A DNA stretch of 64,000 nucleotides from Burkholderiaceae bacterium (GTDB taxonomy: Bacteria > Pseudomonadota > Gammaproteobacteria > Burkholderiales > Burkholderiaceae_C), in the NCBI GenBank assembly GCA_024235895.1, contig JACKLM010000006.1, positions 186,001 through 250,000 of the forward strand, given 5' to 3'. Below are positions 27,161 to 38,172 of this stretch, piece after piece. The translations under genes and the position numbers were made by a program. Below the pieces are notes generated by a model. It ran no database searches. It was not told where the DNA came from and was given only the letters and a program-made list of their open reading frames with translations. The stretch's first letter is position 1. Every line of letters begins with the position of its first letter.

Positions 27161-27223
27161 GAGGCCAATTCCTCTTTGGCGACGTTGACTTGCGAGTCAG
27201 GGCCCGGCGGCCGGGCGCCTTTT

Positions 27224-27240
27224 TGTAAAGAAGTCTGACA
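27224..27240 (-). promoter_or_regulatory. TGTAA-N7-TGACA element, unit 3
   Basis: The plus strand reads TGTAAAGAAGTCTGACA. The same 17-bp frame occurs at 30159 and 33084. Its place 63 bp upstream of a sigma54-like promoter fits an enhancer-binding activator. PEP-CTERM genomes commonly encode the PrsK/PrsR two-component pair with a sigma54-type regulator, so PrsR is a candidate. Confidence 0.72.
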
Positions 27241-27244
27241 CCTA

Positions 27245-27300
27245 ACGCCCCACGCCCCACGCCCCACGCCGTACGCCGTACGCCGTACGCCGCACGGCCG
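27245..27300. repeat. Heptanucleotide tandem repeat
   Basis: Eight 7-bp units: ACGCCCC three times, ACGCCGT-type variants three times after a transition, then ACGCCGC and ACGGCCG. The tract lies directly upstream of the unit 3 activator element, between it and the second PEP-CTERM gene. Slippage could change the spacing of anything binding further upstream. Confidence 0.9.
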
Positions 27301-27415
27301 TGCAGGCAGGCCGAGCCCGGCTCGCGCGGGCCGCCGCGAAGGCGATCACTCGCCCGCCGGCACGCGTTGCGGGCAGGCACGACACCAAGTGCCCGGCCCG
27401 CTGCGCCGAGTTGTG

Positions 27416-27433
27416 GGCCCTGTGGCGAGGGCC
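27416..27433 (-). terminator. Hairpin abutting the second PEP-CTERM stop
   Basis: GGCCCT and AGGGCC (27416-27421 and 27428-27433) pair around a 6-base loop, directly after the stop codon at 27434. It is short and has no T-run, so it is only a possible terminator. Confidence 0.4.
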
Positions 27434-28174
27434 TCAGCCGCGGCGTCGCGCGGCCACGCCGAGGCCGGCGAGCGCGAGCGCGACCAGCGCCAGCGAGCCG
27501 GGCTCGGGGACCGACTGCTGCGAGAAGCGCTGCGTGAACTGGTACAGGTTCGCCTGGTCGCCGGCATCCGTCGCCCACACCAGGATGTTCTTGGTGACCC
27601 AGATCTCGCCCTGCGGTGCGAATGCGGCGGAATCGGTGAGCAATGCGTCATCCGAAACGACGTCGTCGAGAACGCTCCTCTCGACGGCCTTGTCGCCAAG
27701 GTCGTCCAGGCCAGGTGCCGTGCCGATCGTCTCGACGATCGTCATGCCGAGATCGCTGAAGCCGTCAGCCGTCCAGGCCTGGAGCCAGTCCGTGATCGCG
27801 AGCGAGTTGTCCTTGATCAGCTTGCCCGCGCCAGGCAGCACCGAGACGCGGAACCCGAAGGTCAGGTCGACATAGGCATAGATATCGTCGCCATCGACGG
27901 TCAATTCGCCGTTGCTGATGTCGAACTGCAGTCCCGGCCCGGGCTCGTCGCCGCCGTCGTCGAGCGACGTGACGTCGATGTTGTCGGAATCGAAACTGCG
28001 CTCCGGGTCGCTGCTGTCGTAGAAGTCGATGGACCAGTTGTCGAACAGCTTGTCGCCGGCGGTGATGCTGCCGCCTTCGAGCAGGTCGGTCAGGGAAAGG
28101 GTCGCAGCCTGCACCGGCAGCGCCAGCGCGATCGCGGCGGCCAGCGAGCCCAGGGTTCGGGTCAGGGTCTTCAT
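27434..28174 (-). CDS. PEP-CTERM sorting-domain protein (unit 2)
   Basis: A 246-residue exported protein, paralogous to those at 24461 and 30378. It has a signal peptide (MKTLTRTLGSLAAAIALALPVQA) and a body with GSITAGDKLFDNW, VTSLDDGGDEPGPGLQFDI, YAYVDLTFGFRVS and EIWVTKNILVWATDAG. The C-terminal VPEPGSLALVALALAGLGVA plus ARRRG is the exosortase signal. The conserved TAGDKLF and TSLDDGGD-x-PGPG motifs across the three partners define a shared fold of unknown function, possibly a beta-sandwich. ATG 28174 is preceded by GCAGGAGAA. The gene is 74 bp downstream of the unit 2 dockerin gene with no promoter between. Confidence 0.88.
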   Translation of the reverse strand: MKTLTRTLGSLAAAIALALPVQAATLSLTDLLEGGSITAGDKLFDNWSIDFYDSSDPERSFDSDNIDVTSLDDGGDEPGPGLQFDISNGELTVDGDDIYAYVDLTFGFRVSVLPGAGKLIKDNSLAITDWLQAWTADGFSDLGMTIVETIGTAPGLDDLGDKAVERSVLDDVVSDDALLTDSAAFAPQGEIWVTKNILVWATDAGDQANLYQFTQRFSQQSVPEPGSLALVALALAGLGVAARRRG

Positions 28175-28212
28175 TCGGGTTCTCCTGCAAGCCAAGAGGC
28201 TGGGATCCTGAT

Positions 28213-28241
28213 CCCCCGCGGGCCGGTCGGGCCCGCGGGGG
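28213..28241 (-). promoter_or_regulatory. Intergenic GC hairpin, unit 2
   Basis: The sequence and position are identical to the hairpins at 25252 and 31148: a 12-bp stem of only G and C with a 5-base loop, in the 74-bp gap between the paired genes. Confidence 0.75.
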
Positions 28242-28248
28242 CGAAGGG

Positions 28249-29976
<1,728 letters not shown>

Positions 29977-30080
29977 GAGCATTTCCTTTGGTGCGTCGGG
30001 GCGTGGAAGATGGGCGGTAGAGCGGCGAGGCCGGTCACGACCAACTCGTTGGCGGTTCGAGGCCTCGGACTTCAGCGCAT

Positions 30081-30095
30081 GCAAGAAACGCACCG
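30081..30095 (-). promoter_or_regulatory. Sigma54-like promoter, unit 2
   Basis: The minus strand reads CGGTGCGTTTCTTGC, with the GG and GC of a -24/-12 promoter 10 bases apart and followed by ATGC, as in unit 3. The TGTAA-N7-TGACA element lies exactly 63 bp upstream. A 20-bp inverted repeat, CAGGACAA-CGAC-TTGTCCTG (30113-30132), sits between the two. Confidence 0.68.
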
Positions 30096-30158
30096 TGCCC
30101 GAAATATGATTTCAGGACAACGACTTGTCCTGAGCGACGGAATGGCGGGACGAGGCAG

Positions 30159-30175
30159 TGTAAAAAAAGGTGACA
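30159..30175 (-). promoter_or_regulatory. TGTAA-N7-TGACA element, unit 2
   Basis: The plus strand reads TGTAAAAAAAGGTGACA. It matches the elements at 27224 and 33084 at both ends and in its A-rich centre, with the same 63-bp gap to the promoter. Confidence 0.72.
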
Positions 30176-30306
30176 CTACCCTGCACACCGCGGAGGCGTG
30201 ATGCGGGCGCTAGCCGACTTCCTCGCGCGGGCTTGGGCCGACCCAGGCCGAGCGCGATGCGGCGGCGGCGGACATGTCGTCTGCGAGCCGACGGCATATG
30301 GGGCAA

Positions 30307-30363
30307 CGGCGGCCACGCGGGCCGCCGTCGCAGAAGAAGGCGCCCCCCGGCCGGGGGGGGCGC
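30307..30363 (-). terminator. Terminator hairpins after the first PEP-CTERM gene
   Basis: GCGCCCCCC/GGGGGGCGC (30340-30363) lies 14 bp after the stop and is followed on the minus strand by CTTCTTCTG. A second hairpin, CGGCGGCC/GGCCGCCG, is at 30307-30327. It is the best terminator of the three units. Confidence 0.7.
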
Positions 30364-30377
30364 GATCAGGGTGCGCC

Positions 30378-31109
30378 TCAGCCGCGGCGGCGAGCCGCCG
30401 CGCCCAAGCCGGCGAGCGCGAGCGCAACCAGGGCGAGCGAGCCGGGCTCGGGGACGGACTGCTGTGAGAAGCGCTGCTCGACCCCTCCCAAGCTTGCTGT
30501 ATCCGAATCGTCCACGGCCCATACCAGGAAGTTCTTGGTGACCCAGATCTCGTCTTGGGGGGCGAAAGCTGCGCTATCCGGAAAGTCCCGGGTCTCGACG
30601 CCGTCCAGGAGGCTGAACTCGATGTACTTGTCGGCCAACATGTTTCCAGCCGCGTCGTAGACCTTCTCCACCACGGCCATGCCGAGATCGTTGAGGTCGT
30701 CGGCGAGGAAGGACAAGAAGCTGGCGGGGTTGCCGAAGTTCAGCAAGTTGTCCTTGATCTTCTTGTCGCCGATCGTCGACACGTGGAAGCTGATGGCGAT
30801 GTCGCGATAGGCGTAGATGCCATCGCCCGTGACCGTCATCTGACCACCCATGTCGATCATCAGGCCGGGGCCCGGATCGTCCCCGCCATCATCGAGCGCC
30901 GTGATATCGATGTCGCCGAAGTCCCAGGTGGCCCCCTCGGCGGATGCGTCCGTGAACGTCACTTCCCAGCTATCGAAAAGCTTGTCACCGGCGGTGATGC
31001 TGGCGCCCGGGTCCAGCAGTTGTTCCAGCGTCAGCGTCGCGGCAAGGCTCGGAACCGTCAACGTGATTGCGGCCACCAGCCCGCCCAGGGCTTTGATCAT
31101 GGACTTCAT
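30378..31109 (-). CDS. PEP-CTERM sorting-domain protein (unit 1)
   Basis: A 243-residue exported protein and the most diverged of the three paralogues. Its signal peptide is MKSMIKALGGLVAAITLTVPSLA. The body keeps ASITAGDKLFDSW, ITALDDGGDDPGPGLMIDM, YAYRDIAISFHVS and EIWVTKNFLVWAVDDSD. The C-terminal VPEPGSLALVALALAGLGAA followed by ARRRG is the exosortase/PEP-CTERM signal, for surface delivery. ATG 31109 is preceded by GCAGGAGAA. It is cotranscribed with the dockerin gene at 31184. The near-identity of the PEP-CTERM tail across the three, against a diverged body, parallels the situation in the dockerin proteins. Confidence 0.88.
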   Translation of the reverse strand: MKSMIKALGGLVAAITLTVPSLAATLTLEQLLDPGASITAGDKLFDSWEVTFTDASAEGATWDFGDIDITALDDGGDDPGPGLMIDMGGQMTVTGDGIYAYRDIAISFHVSTIGDKKIKDNLLNFGNPASFLSFLADDLNDLGMAVVEKVYDAAGNMLADKYIEFSLLDGVETRDFPDSAAFAPQDEIWVTKNFLVWAVDDSDTASLGGVEQRFSQQSVPEPGSLALVALALAGLGAAARRRG

Positions 31110-31147
31110 TCGGGTTCTCCTGCAGGTCGAGAGACTGGGATCCTGAT

Positions 31148-31176
31148 CCCCCGCGGGCCGGTCGGGCCCGCGGGGG
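31148..31176 (-). promoter_or_regulatory. Intergenic GC hairpin, unit 1
   Basis: This third identical copy of the 12-bp-stem hairpin is in the 74-bp gap between dockerin gene and PEP-CTERM gene. Strict conservation of sequence and spacing suggests function or very recent duplication. Confidence 0.75.
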
Positions 31177-31183
31177 CGAAGGG

Positions 31184-32842
<1,659 letters not shown>

Positions 32843-33005
32843 CGAGTGTTCTCCAAGAAATGATGGGCTTCGTGGGGGTGCGAAAGCCCTGCACCGGAGC
32901 GACCGCTGCGCGCTGGCGACCGCCGGCGACGAGGTCCTCCCCTTCGTACGGGGCTGATGCACGCCCGCAGAGCATTCGCGTGCCCCAGCCTTGAAGGTTG
33001 CGAAG

Positions 33006-33020
33006 CAAAAACCGAGCCGC
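33006..33020 (-). promoter_or_regulatory. Sigma54-like promoter, unit 1
   Basis: The minus strand reads CGGCTCGGTTTTTGC, with GG and GC 10 bases apart. It was chosen over a similar match at 33055-33069 because it alone keeps the 63-bp gap to the upstream element found in units 2 and 3. The distance to ATG 32842 is about 165 bp. Confidence 0.65.
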
Positions 33021-33083
33021 GTCTCAAATCCCTTTGAAATTCATGGACTTGATGCAAAGCCGGTACCGATCGGCAACGTTCAT

Positions 33084-33100
33084 GTAAGAAAACTTGACAC
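33084..33100 (-). promoter_or_regulatory. TGTAA-N7-TGACA element, unit 1
   Basis: The plus strand reads TGTAAGAAAACTTGACA. It is the third copy of the 17-bp element. It lies in the 458-bp gap between the unit 1 toroid gene and the divergent ProQ-domain gene at 33301. The rest of that gap shows no gene. Confidence 0.72.
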
Positions 33101-33300
33101 GCCCGCCACGGCGCTGGGTGGGGGGCCAAGGCGCCGCTCGGCCGAGTGCAGTCGACAGTTCGATGCCGGCATTGGTCCTCGAGGTCGCGACTGGACGAGG
33201 CATCAACGTCGACGCTTGTCCCGGCAAGGGCGGCCCGGGCGCTGTCGTGGTCGGTGATCATGGAGAATCTCCGCCTCCCGGCCCAGGCGATGACGCCAGC

Positions 33301-34341
33301 ATGAACCACGAACGACTCGACACCGCAACGCCAGCGCCGCCATCCTGCGCGGCAGCCGCGGATCCGGAGGTGAGCGCATCGGCGGGCGATGGACCCGTGG
33401 CGACGGCATCAGCGTGGGCCGCGACGCCGGCCGGGCCGCCGCCGCTGGCTGCCGGTTCAGGTTCCGAGGCCGCCGCCGAGGCGGACGATGGGGGTCGTGG
33501 GGGCGCGAAGCCGCCGCCCGCGCAATCCGTCGCGCACTGGCCCGAGGTCCTGGCGCGACTCGAGACACTCTATCCCTCGCTGTTTTCCTCCGGTACTCCC
33601 AAGCCTCTGAAGCTGCGCATCCAGGCCGACATCCAGCAGCGTGCGCCGGGCGCGTTCACGCGCAAGGCGCTGTCGATGTTTCTGCACCGGTATACGACCC
33701 GCAACGTGTACCTGAAGGCGCTCGTGGCCGCCGAGACGCGATTCGACCTCGACGGCGCGCCTGCCGGCGAGATCGCGCCCGAGCACCGCGAGGCCGCCGT
33801 CGCCGAGCTGGCGCGACGGCGCGCGATGGTGCAGGCCCGGCGTCAGGCTGCCGGGCCCGGGGCCGGCCGCGGCAGGCGGCCCGACGCGGCCGAGAAGCCG
33901 CAGGGCGCCTCGCCGACGGACCCAGGGGCCGTTCGCCCACGCGAAGCAGGGCCGGACCCAGGCCCAGGCACCGAACGCCGGGCGGCGGCCCGCCCGCCCG
34001 CCCGGCGCCCGGACCGCCCCGCCGCGCGCCCGACGACGGGCGAGTCCGGGAACGACCGCCGCGGACGGAGCGACCGCCGCCCGCGCAGGCCCCCGATCGG
34101 GCATGGAAGTGTCAAGCGGATCGACACCCGCCCCCCGCCTATCGCCAGTCGCCCGGCGGCGACGCCTGCCGATCCCGCATGGCCGGCCGACGACGCGCAG
34201 CGCGAGCGTGCGCTGCTGCTGCGGGCCTGGGAGTCCAGCCCGCTGGCCAAGCCCAACTTCTGCGCCCTCAAGCGGCTGAGCGAGGCCGATTTCGACGCCC
34301 AGATCGCGCAGGCTCGTGCCGAGCGCGACGCGCGCCGTTGA
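33301..34341 (+). CDS. ProQ/FinO-domain RNA-binding protein with long disordered tail
   Basis: A 346-residue protein. Residues 1-75 are Ala/Pro/Gly-rich. The ProQ/FinO domain spans about 78-185, with HWPEVLARLETLYPSLFSSG, KPLKLRIQADIQQRAPG, KALSMFLHRYTTRNVYLKAL and a following basic region. The Lys of PLKLRIQ and the Arg-Tyr of HRYTTRNVYL lie where the RNA-binding surface sits in ProQ/FinO proteins. Residues 190-300 are a very basic Arg/Pro/Gly tail. A short C-terminal segment (LLLRAWESSPLAKPNFCALKRLSEADFDAQIAQ, seen in two parts) may be a separate helical motif. The likely role is binding structured small RNAs or mRNAs. The ATG at 33301 lacks a strong Shine-Dalgarno, and another start upstream cannot be excluded. 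Confidence 0.8.
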   Translation: MNHERLDTATPAPPSCAAAADPEVSASAGDGPVATASAWAATPAGPPPLAAGSGSEAAAEADDGGRGGAKPPPAQSVAHWPEVLARLETLYPSLFSSGTPKPLKLRIQADIQQRAPGAFTRKALSMFLHRYTTRNVYLKALVAAETRFDLDGAPAGEIAPEHREAAVAELARRRAMVQARRQAAGPGAGRGRRPDAAEKPQGASPTDPGAVRPREAGPDPGPGTERRAAARPPARRPDRPAARPTTGESGNDRRGRSDRRPRRPPIGHGSVKRIDTRPPPIASRPAATPADPAWPADDAQRERALLLRAWESSPLAKPNFCALKRLSEADFDAQIAQARAERDARR

Positions 34342-34378
34342 GCCGCAGCCCCGTGCCCCGCCACACGATCACCCCGCG

Positions 34379-34996
34379 ATGAGCTTCGACGCCGCCGCCG
34401 CCCGCGCCCTGGCCGGCAGGTCGTCCGACCTGCTCGGCATACTGTTCCGCGCCAAGCAGGCGATCGTCGACGCGGCCGGGCGCGGCGAGTTCACCGCGCT
34501 CGCCCCGCTGCCGGCACCGGTTCCCGTGCCCGCGGGCGCGCCGGTCGACGCGCCGGACTTCCTGACCACGCTGCTGCGCGAGGCGGGCGAGCCGATCGGG
34601 TTGGAGTGCCTGCGCGAGTTCGAGCGTGCGGGCTATGCGGTGCGCCCGCGCTGGGGCACCACGGGTGCCGGGCGTACGCTGGACGCGCTGCTGCTGGACT
34701 GGTCGATCGACGGCTCGCTGCCGATGCGCGGCGGGGCGCCGGTGCTGCGCATCGTCGCCGCGGCCGACGCGCACGCGATGTCCGCGCAGGCGCGCGCGCC
34801 GCGGCTGTGGGTCGAGCGGGCGATGCTGGTGGTGCGCAGGGCGGCCGAGGCGTCGCAGCTGAGCTGCCATCTGCAGGACCCGGAGCCGCCCGCCAGCCGC
34901 GCCTGGGTGCACCGGCGCGAGCTGCTCGAGGCGGCGGGGTTCCGGCTGGAGCTGACCGCCAGCGACGCGGGGTCGGTCGCGCGTCTGTCCTGGTAG
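34379..34996 (+). CDS. Hypothetical protein
   Basis: A 205-residue soluble protein not recognised. It starts MSFDAAAARALAGRSSDLLG and has an Ala/Pro-rich linker near 42-55. A mixed alpha/beta region follows with TLLREAGEPIGLECLREFERAGY, DALLLDWSIDGSLPM and AWVHRRELLEAAGFRLEL. The layout hints at a nucleotide- or peptide-binding fold, but no motif is diagnostic. It follows the ProQ gene by 37 bp and could share its transcript. Confidence 0.5.
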   Translation: MSFDAAAARALAGRSSDLLGILFRAKQAIVDAAGRGEFTALAPLPAPVPVPAGAPVDAPDFLTTLLREAGEPIGLECLREFERAGYAVRPRWGTTGAGRTLDALLLDWSIDGSLPMRGGAPVLRIVAAADAHAMSAQARAPRLWVERAMLVVRRAAEASQLSCHLQDPEPPASRAWVHRRELLEAAGFRLELTASDAGSVARLSW

Positions 34997-35113
34997 ACCA
35001 GGCCCGCGGCGCGCCGCGTGCACGACGGCGCGGCGCTGGCCGCGGGTTCGTGCTGGATGCCGCGGCGGCACCGCTGGCGTATGCTGGCCGCGCCCTTTCA
35101 GCGGAGGTCGGAC

Positions 35114-35977
35114 ATGGGCCGTCGAATCGTCGTCACCGGCGCCACCGGCACCGTCGGCCGGCGCGTCAGCGCGCGGCTTCTGGCACAGGGCGCCGACGTG
35201 CTGGCGCTGTCGTCGCGGCCCGATGCGCAGGTCCCGGGCACGCCGGCGGCGCGCGTGCAGCAGGCCGACCTGCGCGACCCGGCGGCGCTGAGGCGCGCGT
35301 TCGACGGCGCCGACGCGGTCTTCCTGCTGCTGCCACTGGTGCCCGACAAGCCGGCGCTGGCGCGGACCGCGCTGCAGGCCGCGCAAGCGGCAGGCGTGCG
35401 GCACGTGCTGAGGCTGTCCGCGATCGGTGCCGATGCGGCCAGCGACAACGTCTTCGCGCGCGTGCAAGGCGGCATCGACGACGCGGTGGCCGCCAGCGGC
35501 ATCGCGTGGACGCTGCTGCGCCCGGCGGGCTTCATGCAGAACTACGCGACCTACGGCGCGGCGATGATCCGCGCCGGCTGCTACTTCGCCGCCCACGCCG
35601 ACGCGGCGCAGGCGATGGTCGACGCCGACGACATCGCCGCCTGCGCCGCCGCGGTGCTGACCGACCCCGCGGCGCACGCCGGCGCGGTCTATACGCCGAC
35701 CGGCGCACGCGCGTGGACGCACGCGCAGGCGATGGCGTTGATCGGGCAGGCGATCGGCCGCCCGGTGGCCTATGTGCCGATCGACGACGACGCCGCGCGC
35801 GCCGCGCTGCAGGGCATGGGCATGCCCGAGCCGCTGTTGTCGTGGATGGTGGCGCTGGGGCCGCTGGTGCGCAGCGGGCTCGGCCACGAGCCGACCGGCG
35901 ACGTGCAGCGGCTGACCGGGCGCGCGCCGCGAAGCCTCGAGGACTTCGTGCGCGAGAACGCGCAGGTCTGGCGCTGA
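35114..35977 (+). CDS. NmrA-like NAD(P)-binding oxidoreductase
   Basis: A 287-residue atypical short-chain dehydrogenase of the NmrA/HSCARG type. The nucleotide-binding motif VVTGATGTVGRRV lies near 6-18, FLLLPLVPDKPALAR near 72-87 and VLRLSAIGADAASDN near 100-114. The segment IAWTLLRPAGFMQNYATYG near 136-154 is highly typical, and VYTPTGARAWTHAQAMALIGQAIGRPV comes near the end. No catalytic Tyr-x-x-x-Lys is expected in this group, and it may act as a quinone oxidoreductase or a redox sensor. ATG 35114 has GCGGAGGTC upstream. Confidence 0.82.
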   Translation: MGRRIVVTGATGTVGRRVSARLLAQGADVLALSSRPDAQVPGTPAARVQQADLRDPAALRRAFDGADAVFLLLPLVPDKPALARTALQAAQAAGVRHVLRLSAIGADAASDNVFARVQGGIDDAVAASGIAWTLLRPAGFMQNYATYGAAMIRAGCYFAAHADAAQAMVDADDIAACAAAVLTDPAAHAGAVYTPTGARAWTHAQAMALIGQAIGRPVAYVPIDDDAARAALQGMGMPEPLLSWMVALGPLVRSGLGHEPTGDVQRLTGRAPRSLEDFVRENAQVWR

Positions 35978-36009
35978 ACGGACCCGCCGCCGTACCAAGG
36001 GGGCGGGTC

Positions 36010-36414
36010 GTGGCGCGCAGGCCGGGGCCGACACGCGAAGGGCTGCCGGGCGACGGCCTCGTCGTCGGACACCGCGTCGCGCGCGGCGAGGACCTCGTGC
36101 GCTGGTACGCCGAGCTGCTCGCGCCACTGGGTGCGGTGCGGACGCGGGCGATGTTCGGCGGTCACGGGATCTACGTTGACGAGCTCTTCGTCGCCATCGT
36201 CGTCGGCGAGATGCTGTACCTGAAGGCCGACGCGGCGACCGCCGCGCGTTTCCAGGCCGCCGGCAGCGAGCCCTTCGTCGTCGAGTCCAGGGGCAGGAAG
36301 ACGACGATGAACTTCTGGCGCACGCCGGCGCAGGCGCTGGAGTCGCCTGCGGCGATGATGCCCTGGGGGAGGTTGGCGATGGGGGCGGCGGCGCGCAAGG
36401 TGTCGGGTGGCTGA
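36010..36414 (+). CDS. TfoX N-terminal domain-family protein
   Basis: A 134-residue protein starting at GTG 36010. The TfoX N-terminal pattern is clear from about residue 30: YAELLAPLGAVRTRAMFGGHG, then IYVDELFVAIVVGEMLYLKAD, TAARFQAAGSEPFVVESRGRKTTMNFWRTPA in sections, and PWGRLAMGAA. TfoX-N proteins occur as part of competence regulators (TfoX/Sxy) or alone; this stand-alone copy lacks the C-terminal domain. The first 28 residues are not typical, so a later start is possible. It converges with boxA. Confidence 0.75.
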   Translation: MARRPGPTREGLPGDGLVVGHRVARGEDLVRWYAELLAPLGAVRTRAMFGGHGIYVDELFVAIVVGEMLYLKADAATAARFQAAGSEPFVVESRGRKTTMNFWRTPAQALESPAAMMPWGRLAMGAAARKVSGG

Positions 36415-36517
36415 AGCAGGCGCTGCACGGGCTGCCCGGCGGATCGACATGCGCGTCCAGGGCGCCCGCAAGGCGGCTTGATGCTGCGTCGCGTCGCCAA
36501 GTGGGCGGCCGGGGGCG

Positions 36518-37804
36518 TCAGTAGGTCTCCAACTGCAACCGCCCCTGCGATTTCATCCCCGCCCCCACCGCCTCCCAATCCATCCCCGCCGCGCGCGCGA
36601 TATCGCGCAGCGCCAGCACCACGCCGTCTTCCATCGCCTTCAGCCCGCAGACGTAGAAGTACGCGTTCGGGTCCGCCAGCAGCGGCGCCAGGTCGGCCGC
36701 GGCCTCGCGCATCGCGTCCTGCACGTAGGTCTTCGGCTGCCCGGCCTCGCGCGAGAACGCGAAGCGGATGTCGATGAAGTCCTTCGGCAGGTTCTGCAGC
36801 GGGCCGAAGTAGGGCAGCTCGGCGCGGGTGCGGGCGCCGAAGAACAGCAGCAGCTTGCCGCCGTCGAACTTGCCCGACTTGCGCAGCCGGCGCCGCCACT
36901 CGGTCATCGCGCGCATCGGCGCGCTGCCGGTGCCGGTGCAGATCATCACGATGGCGCTCTTCGGGTGGTTGGGCATCAGGAAGCTGGCGCCGAAGGGGCC
37001 GATGACCTCGACCTTGTCGCCGAGCTTCAGGTCGCAGACGTAGTTGCTCGCCACCCCGCGCACCGGGCGGCCCTGATGGTCCTCGAGCACGCGCTTGACC
37101 GTCAGCGACAGGTTGTTGTAGCCCGGGCGCTCGCCGTTGCGTGGGCTGGCGATGCTGTACTGGCGTGCGTGGTGCGGCTTGCCGTGGGCGTCGACGCCGG
37201 GCGGGACGATGCCGATGCTCTGGCCCTCCAGCACCGGGAACGGCATGGCCCCGAAGTCGAGCATCACGTGATGCGTGTCGTAGTCCTTGCCGACCTCGGT
37301 CACGCGCACGTTGCCGACCACGGTGGCGGTGACGGACTTGGCCGCCGACTTCGGCCCGTACAGGTTGGTGTAGGGGTGGGCGGCGGACCAGGGCGGCGTG
37401 GTCGAGCCGTAGCGCGAGGCGACGAAGGCCTCCTCGCCGGTCGGTGACGGCGCCGGCGCGGCGGCGGCCTGCGCCTCGGCGTCGGCGAGCGCCTCGGCGG
37501 CGATGCCGGCGGCCGCGAGCTGGTCGGGGGTCAGCTCCTGCGGCAGCTCGTCCCACGAGAACTGCTCGGCGACGCTGTAGGCCTTGGCGCGCGGCACCAT
37601 GCGCCAGTTGTCGATCGCCCCGGTCGGGCAGGGCGAGATGCAGTCCAGGCAGAACTTGCACTTGGCCGCGTCGACGACGTAGTTGCGGTCGTCGTGCGAG
37701 ATCGCGCCGATCGGGCAGGTGGCCTCGCAGGTGTTGCAGCGGATGCAGATCTCGGGGTCGATCAGGTGCTGCTTGAGCAGGGCGGCTTCGGTGGGGGCGT
37801 TCAT
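36518..37804 (-). CDS. boxA: Benzoyl-CoA 2,3-epoxidase subunit A (reductase)
   Basis: A 428-residue cytoplasmic reductase that passes electrons from NADPH to the BoxB oxygenase in aerobic benzoyl-CoA degradation. The N-terminal ferredoxin has two 4Fe-4S motifs, CIRCNTCEATCP (Cys 20, 23, 26, 30) and CKFCLDCISPCP (Cys 49, 52, 55, 59). After an Ala-rich linker near 110-130, the ferredoxin-NADP reductase part has RQYSIASPRNGERPGY (FAD), VIGPFGASFLMPNHP and CTGTGSAPMRAM (NADPH), and ends KSQGRLQLETY as FNR-type enzymes do. In many box clusters boxA directly follows boxB. Here a toxin-antitoxin pair separates them by about 800 bp. Confidence 0.95.
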   Translation of the reverse strand: MNAPTEAALLKQHLIDPEICIRCNTCEATCPIGAISHDDRNYVVDAAKCKFCLDCISPCPTGAIDNWRMVPRAKAYSVAEQFSWDELPQELTPDQLAAAGIAAEALADAEAQAAAAPAPSPTGEEAFVASRYGSTTPPWSAAHPYTNLYGPKSAAKSVTATVVGNVRVTEVGKDYDTHHVMLDFGAMPFPVLEGQSIGIVPPGVDAHGKPHHARQYSIASPRNGERPGYNNLSLTVKRVLEDHQGRPVRGVASNYVCDLKLGDKVEVIGPFGASFLMPNHPKSAIVMICTGTGSAPMRAMTEWRRRLRKSGKFDGGKLLLFFGARTRAELPYFGPLQNLPKDFIDIRFAFSREAGQPKTYVQDAMREAAADLAPLLADPNAYFYVCGLKAMEDGVVLALRDIARAAGMDWEAVGAGMKSQGRLQLETY

Positions 37805-37878
37805 GGCGGGTCCTGTGCTTCTTTGTGGTGCTGCGGCGGGCGCGGGCGATCCTGTGTCGATGCGTGCAGGCGGGCGTG

Positions 37879-38172
37879 TCAGCTGCGCGAGTCGCCGAAG
37901 CCCGGGTCGCGGCGCTGGTGGCGAACGACGAGGACGCGGATCTCGTCGCCCAGCTGGCGGTAGATGACGGAGTACGGAAAGCCGGCCAGCGGGAAGGCCT
38001 GGCGCCCGCCTGCAGTGGGTGTGCCGATCCCGGGCTCGGACACGAGCAAGTCGACGATGCGCTCGAACTCGGCAAGGAATCGCAGTGCCACGCCCGCACC
38101 CGCCTCGCGCCGATAGAACCCGGCGGCGTCGCGCAGGTCCTGCTCGGCCAGGCGATGGATCGACGGCTTCAC
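37879..38172 (-). CDS. RelE/ParE-family toxin
   Basis: A 97-residue protein with a GTG start overlapping the antitoxin stop (GTGA). The ParE pattern is visible: IHRLAEQDLRDAAGFYRREA, ALRFLAEFERIVDLLVSEPGIG, then FPLAGFPYSVIYRQLGDEIRVLVVRHQRRDP in sections. The final V-x-R-H-x-x-R-x-P is characteristic. Such toxins act on DNA gyrase (ParE) or ribosomal mRNA (RelE). It is paired with the antitoxin just upstream and lies between boxB and boxA. Confidence 0.85.
   Translation of the reverse strand: MKPSIHRLAEQDLRDAAGFYRREAGAGVALRFLAEFERIVDLLVSEPGIGTPTAGGRQAFPLAGFPYSVIYRQLGDEIRVLVVRHQRRDPGFGDSRS

Noticed and set aside
30113..30132. Inverted repeats with 4-base loops between promoter and activator site in each unit (27186, 30113, 33025)
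   Set aside because: The three repeats differ in sequence and distance, so they do not define a common operator. Only the 30113 repeat is long enough to deserve note, and it is mentioned with that promoter.
33055..33069. A second -24/-12-like sequence upstream of the unit 1 toroid gene
   Set aside because: It would lie only 14 bp from the 17-bp element. The match at 33006-33020 gives the same 63-bp gap as the other two units and was preferred.
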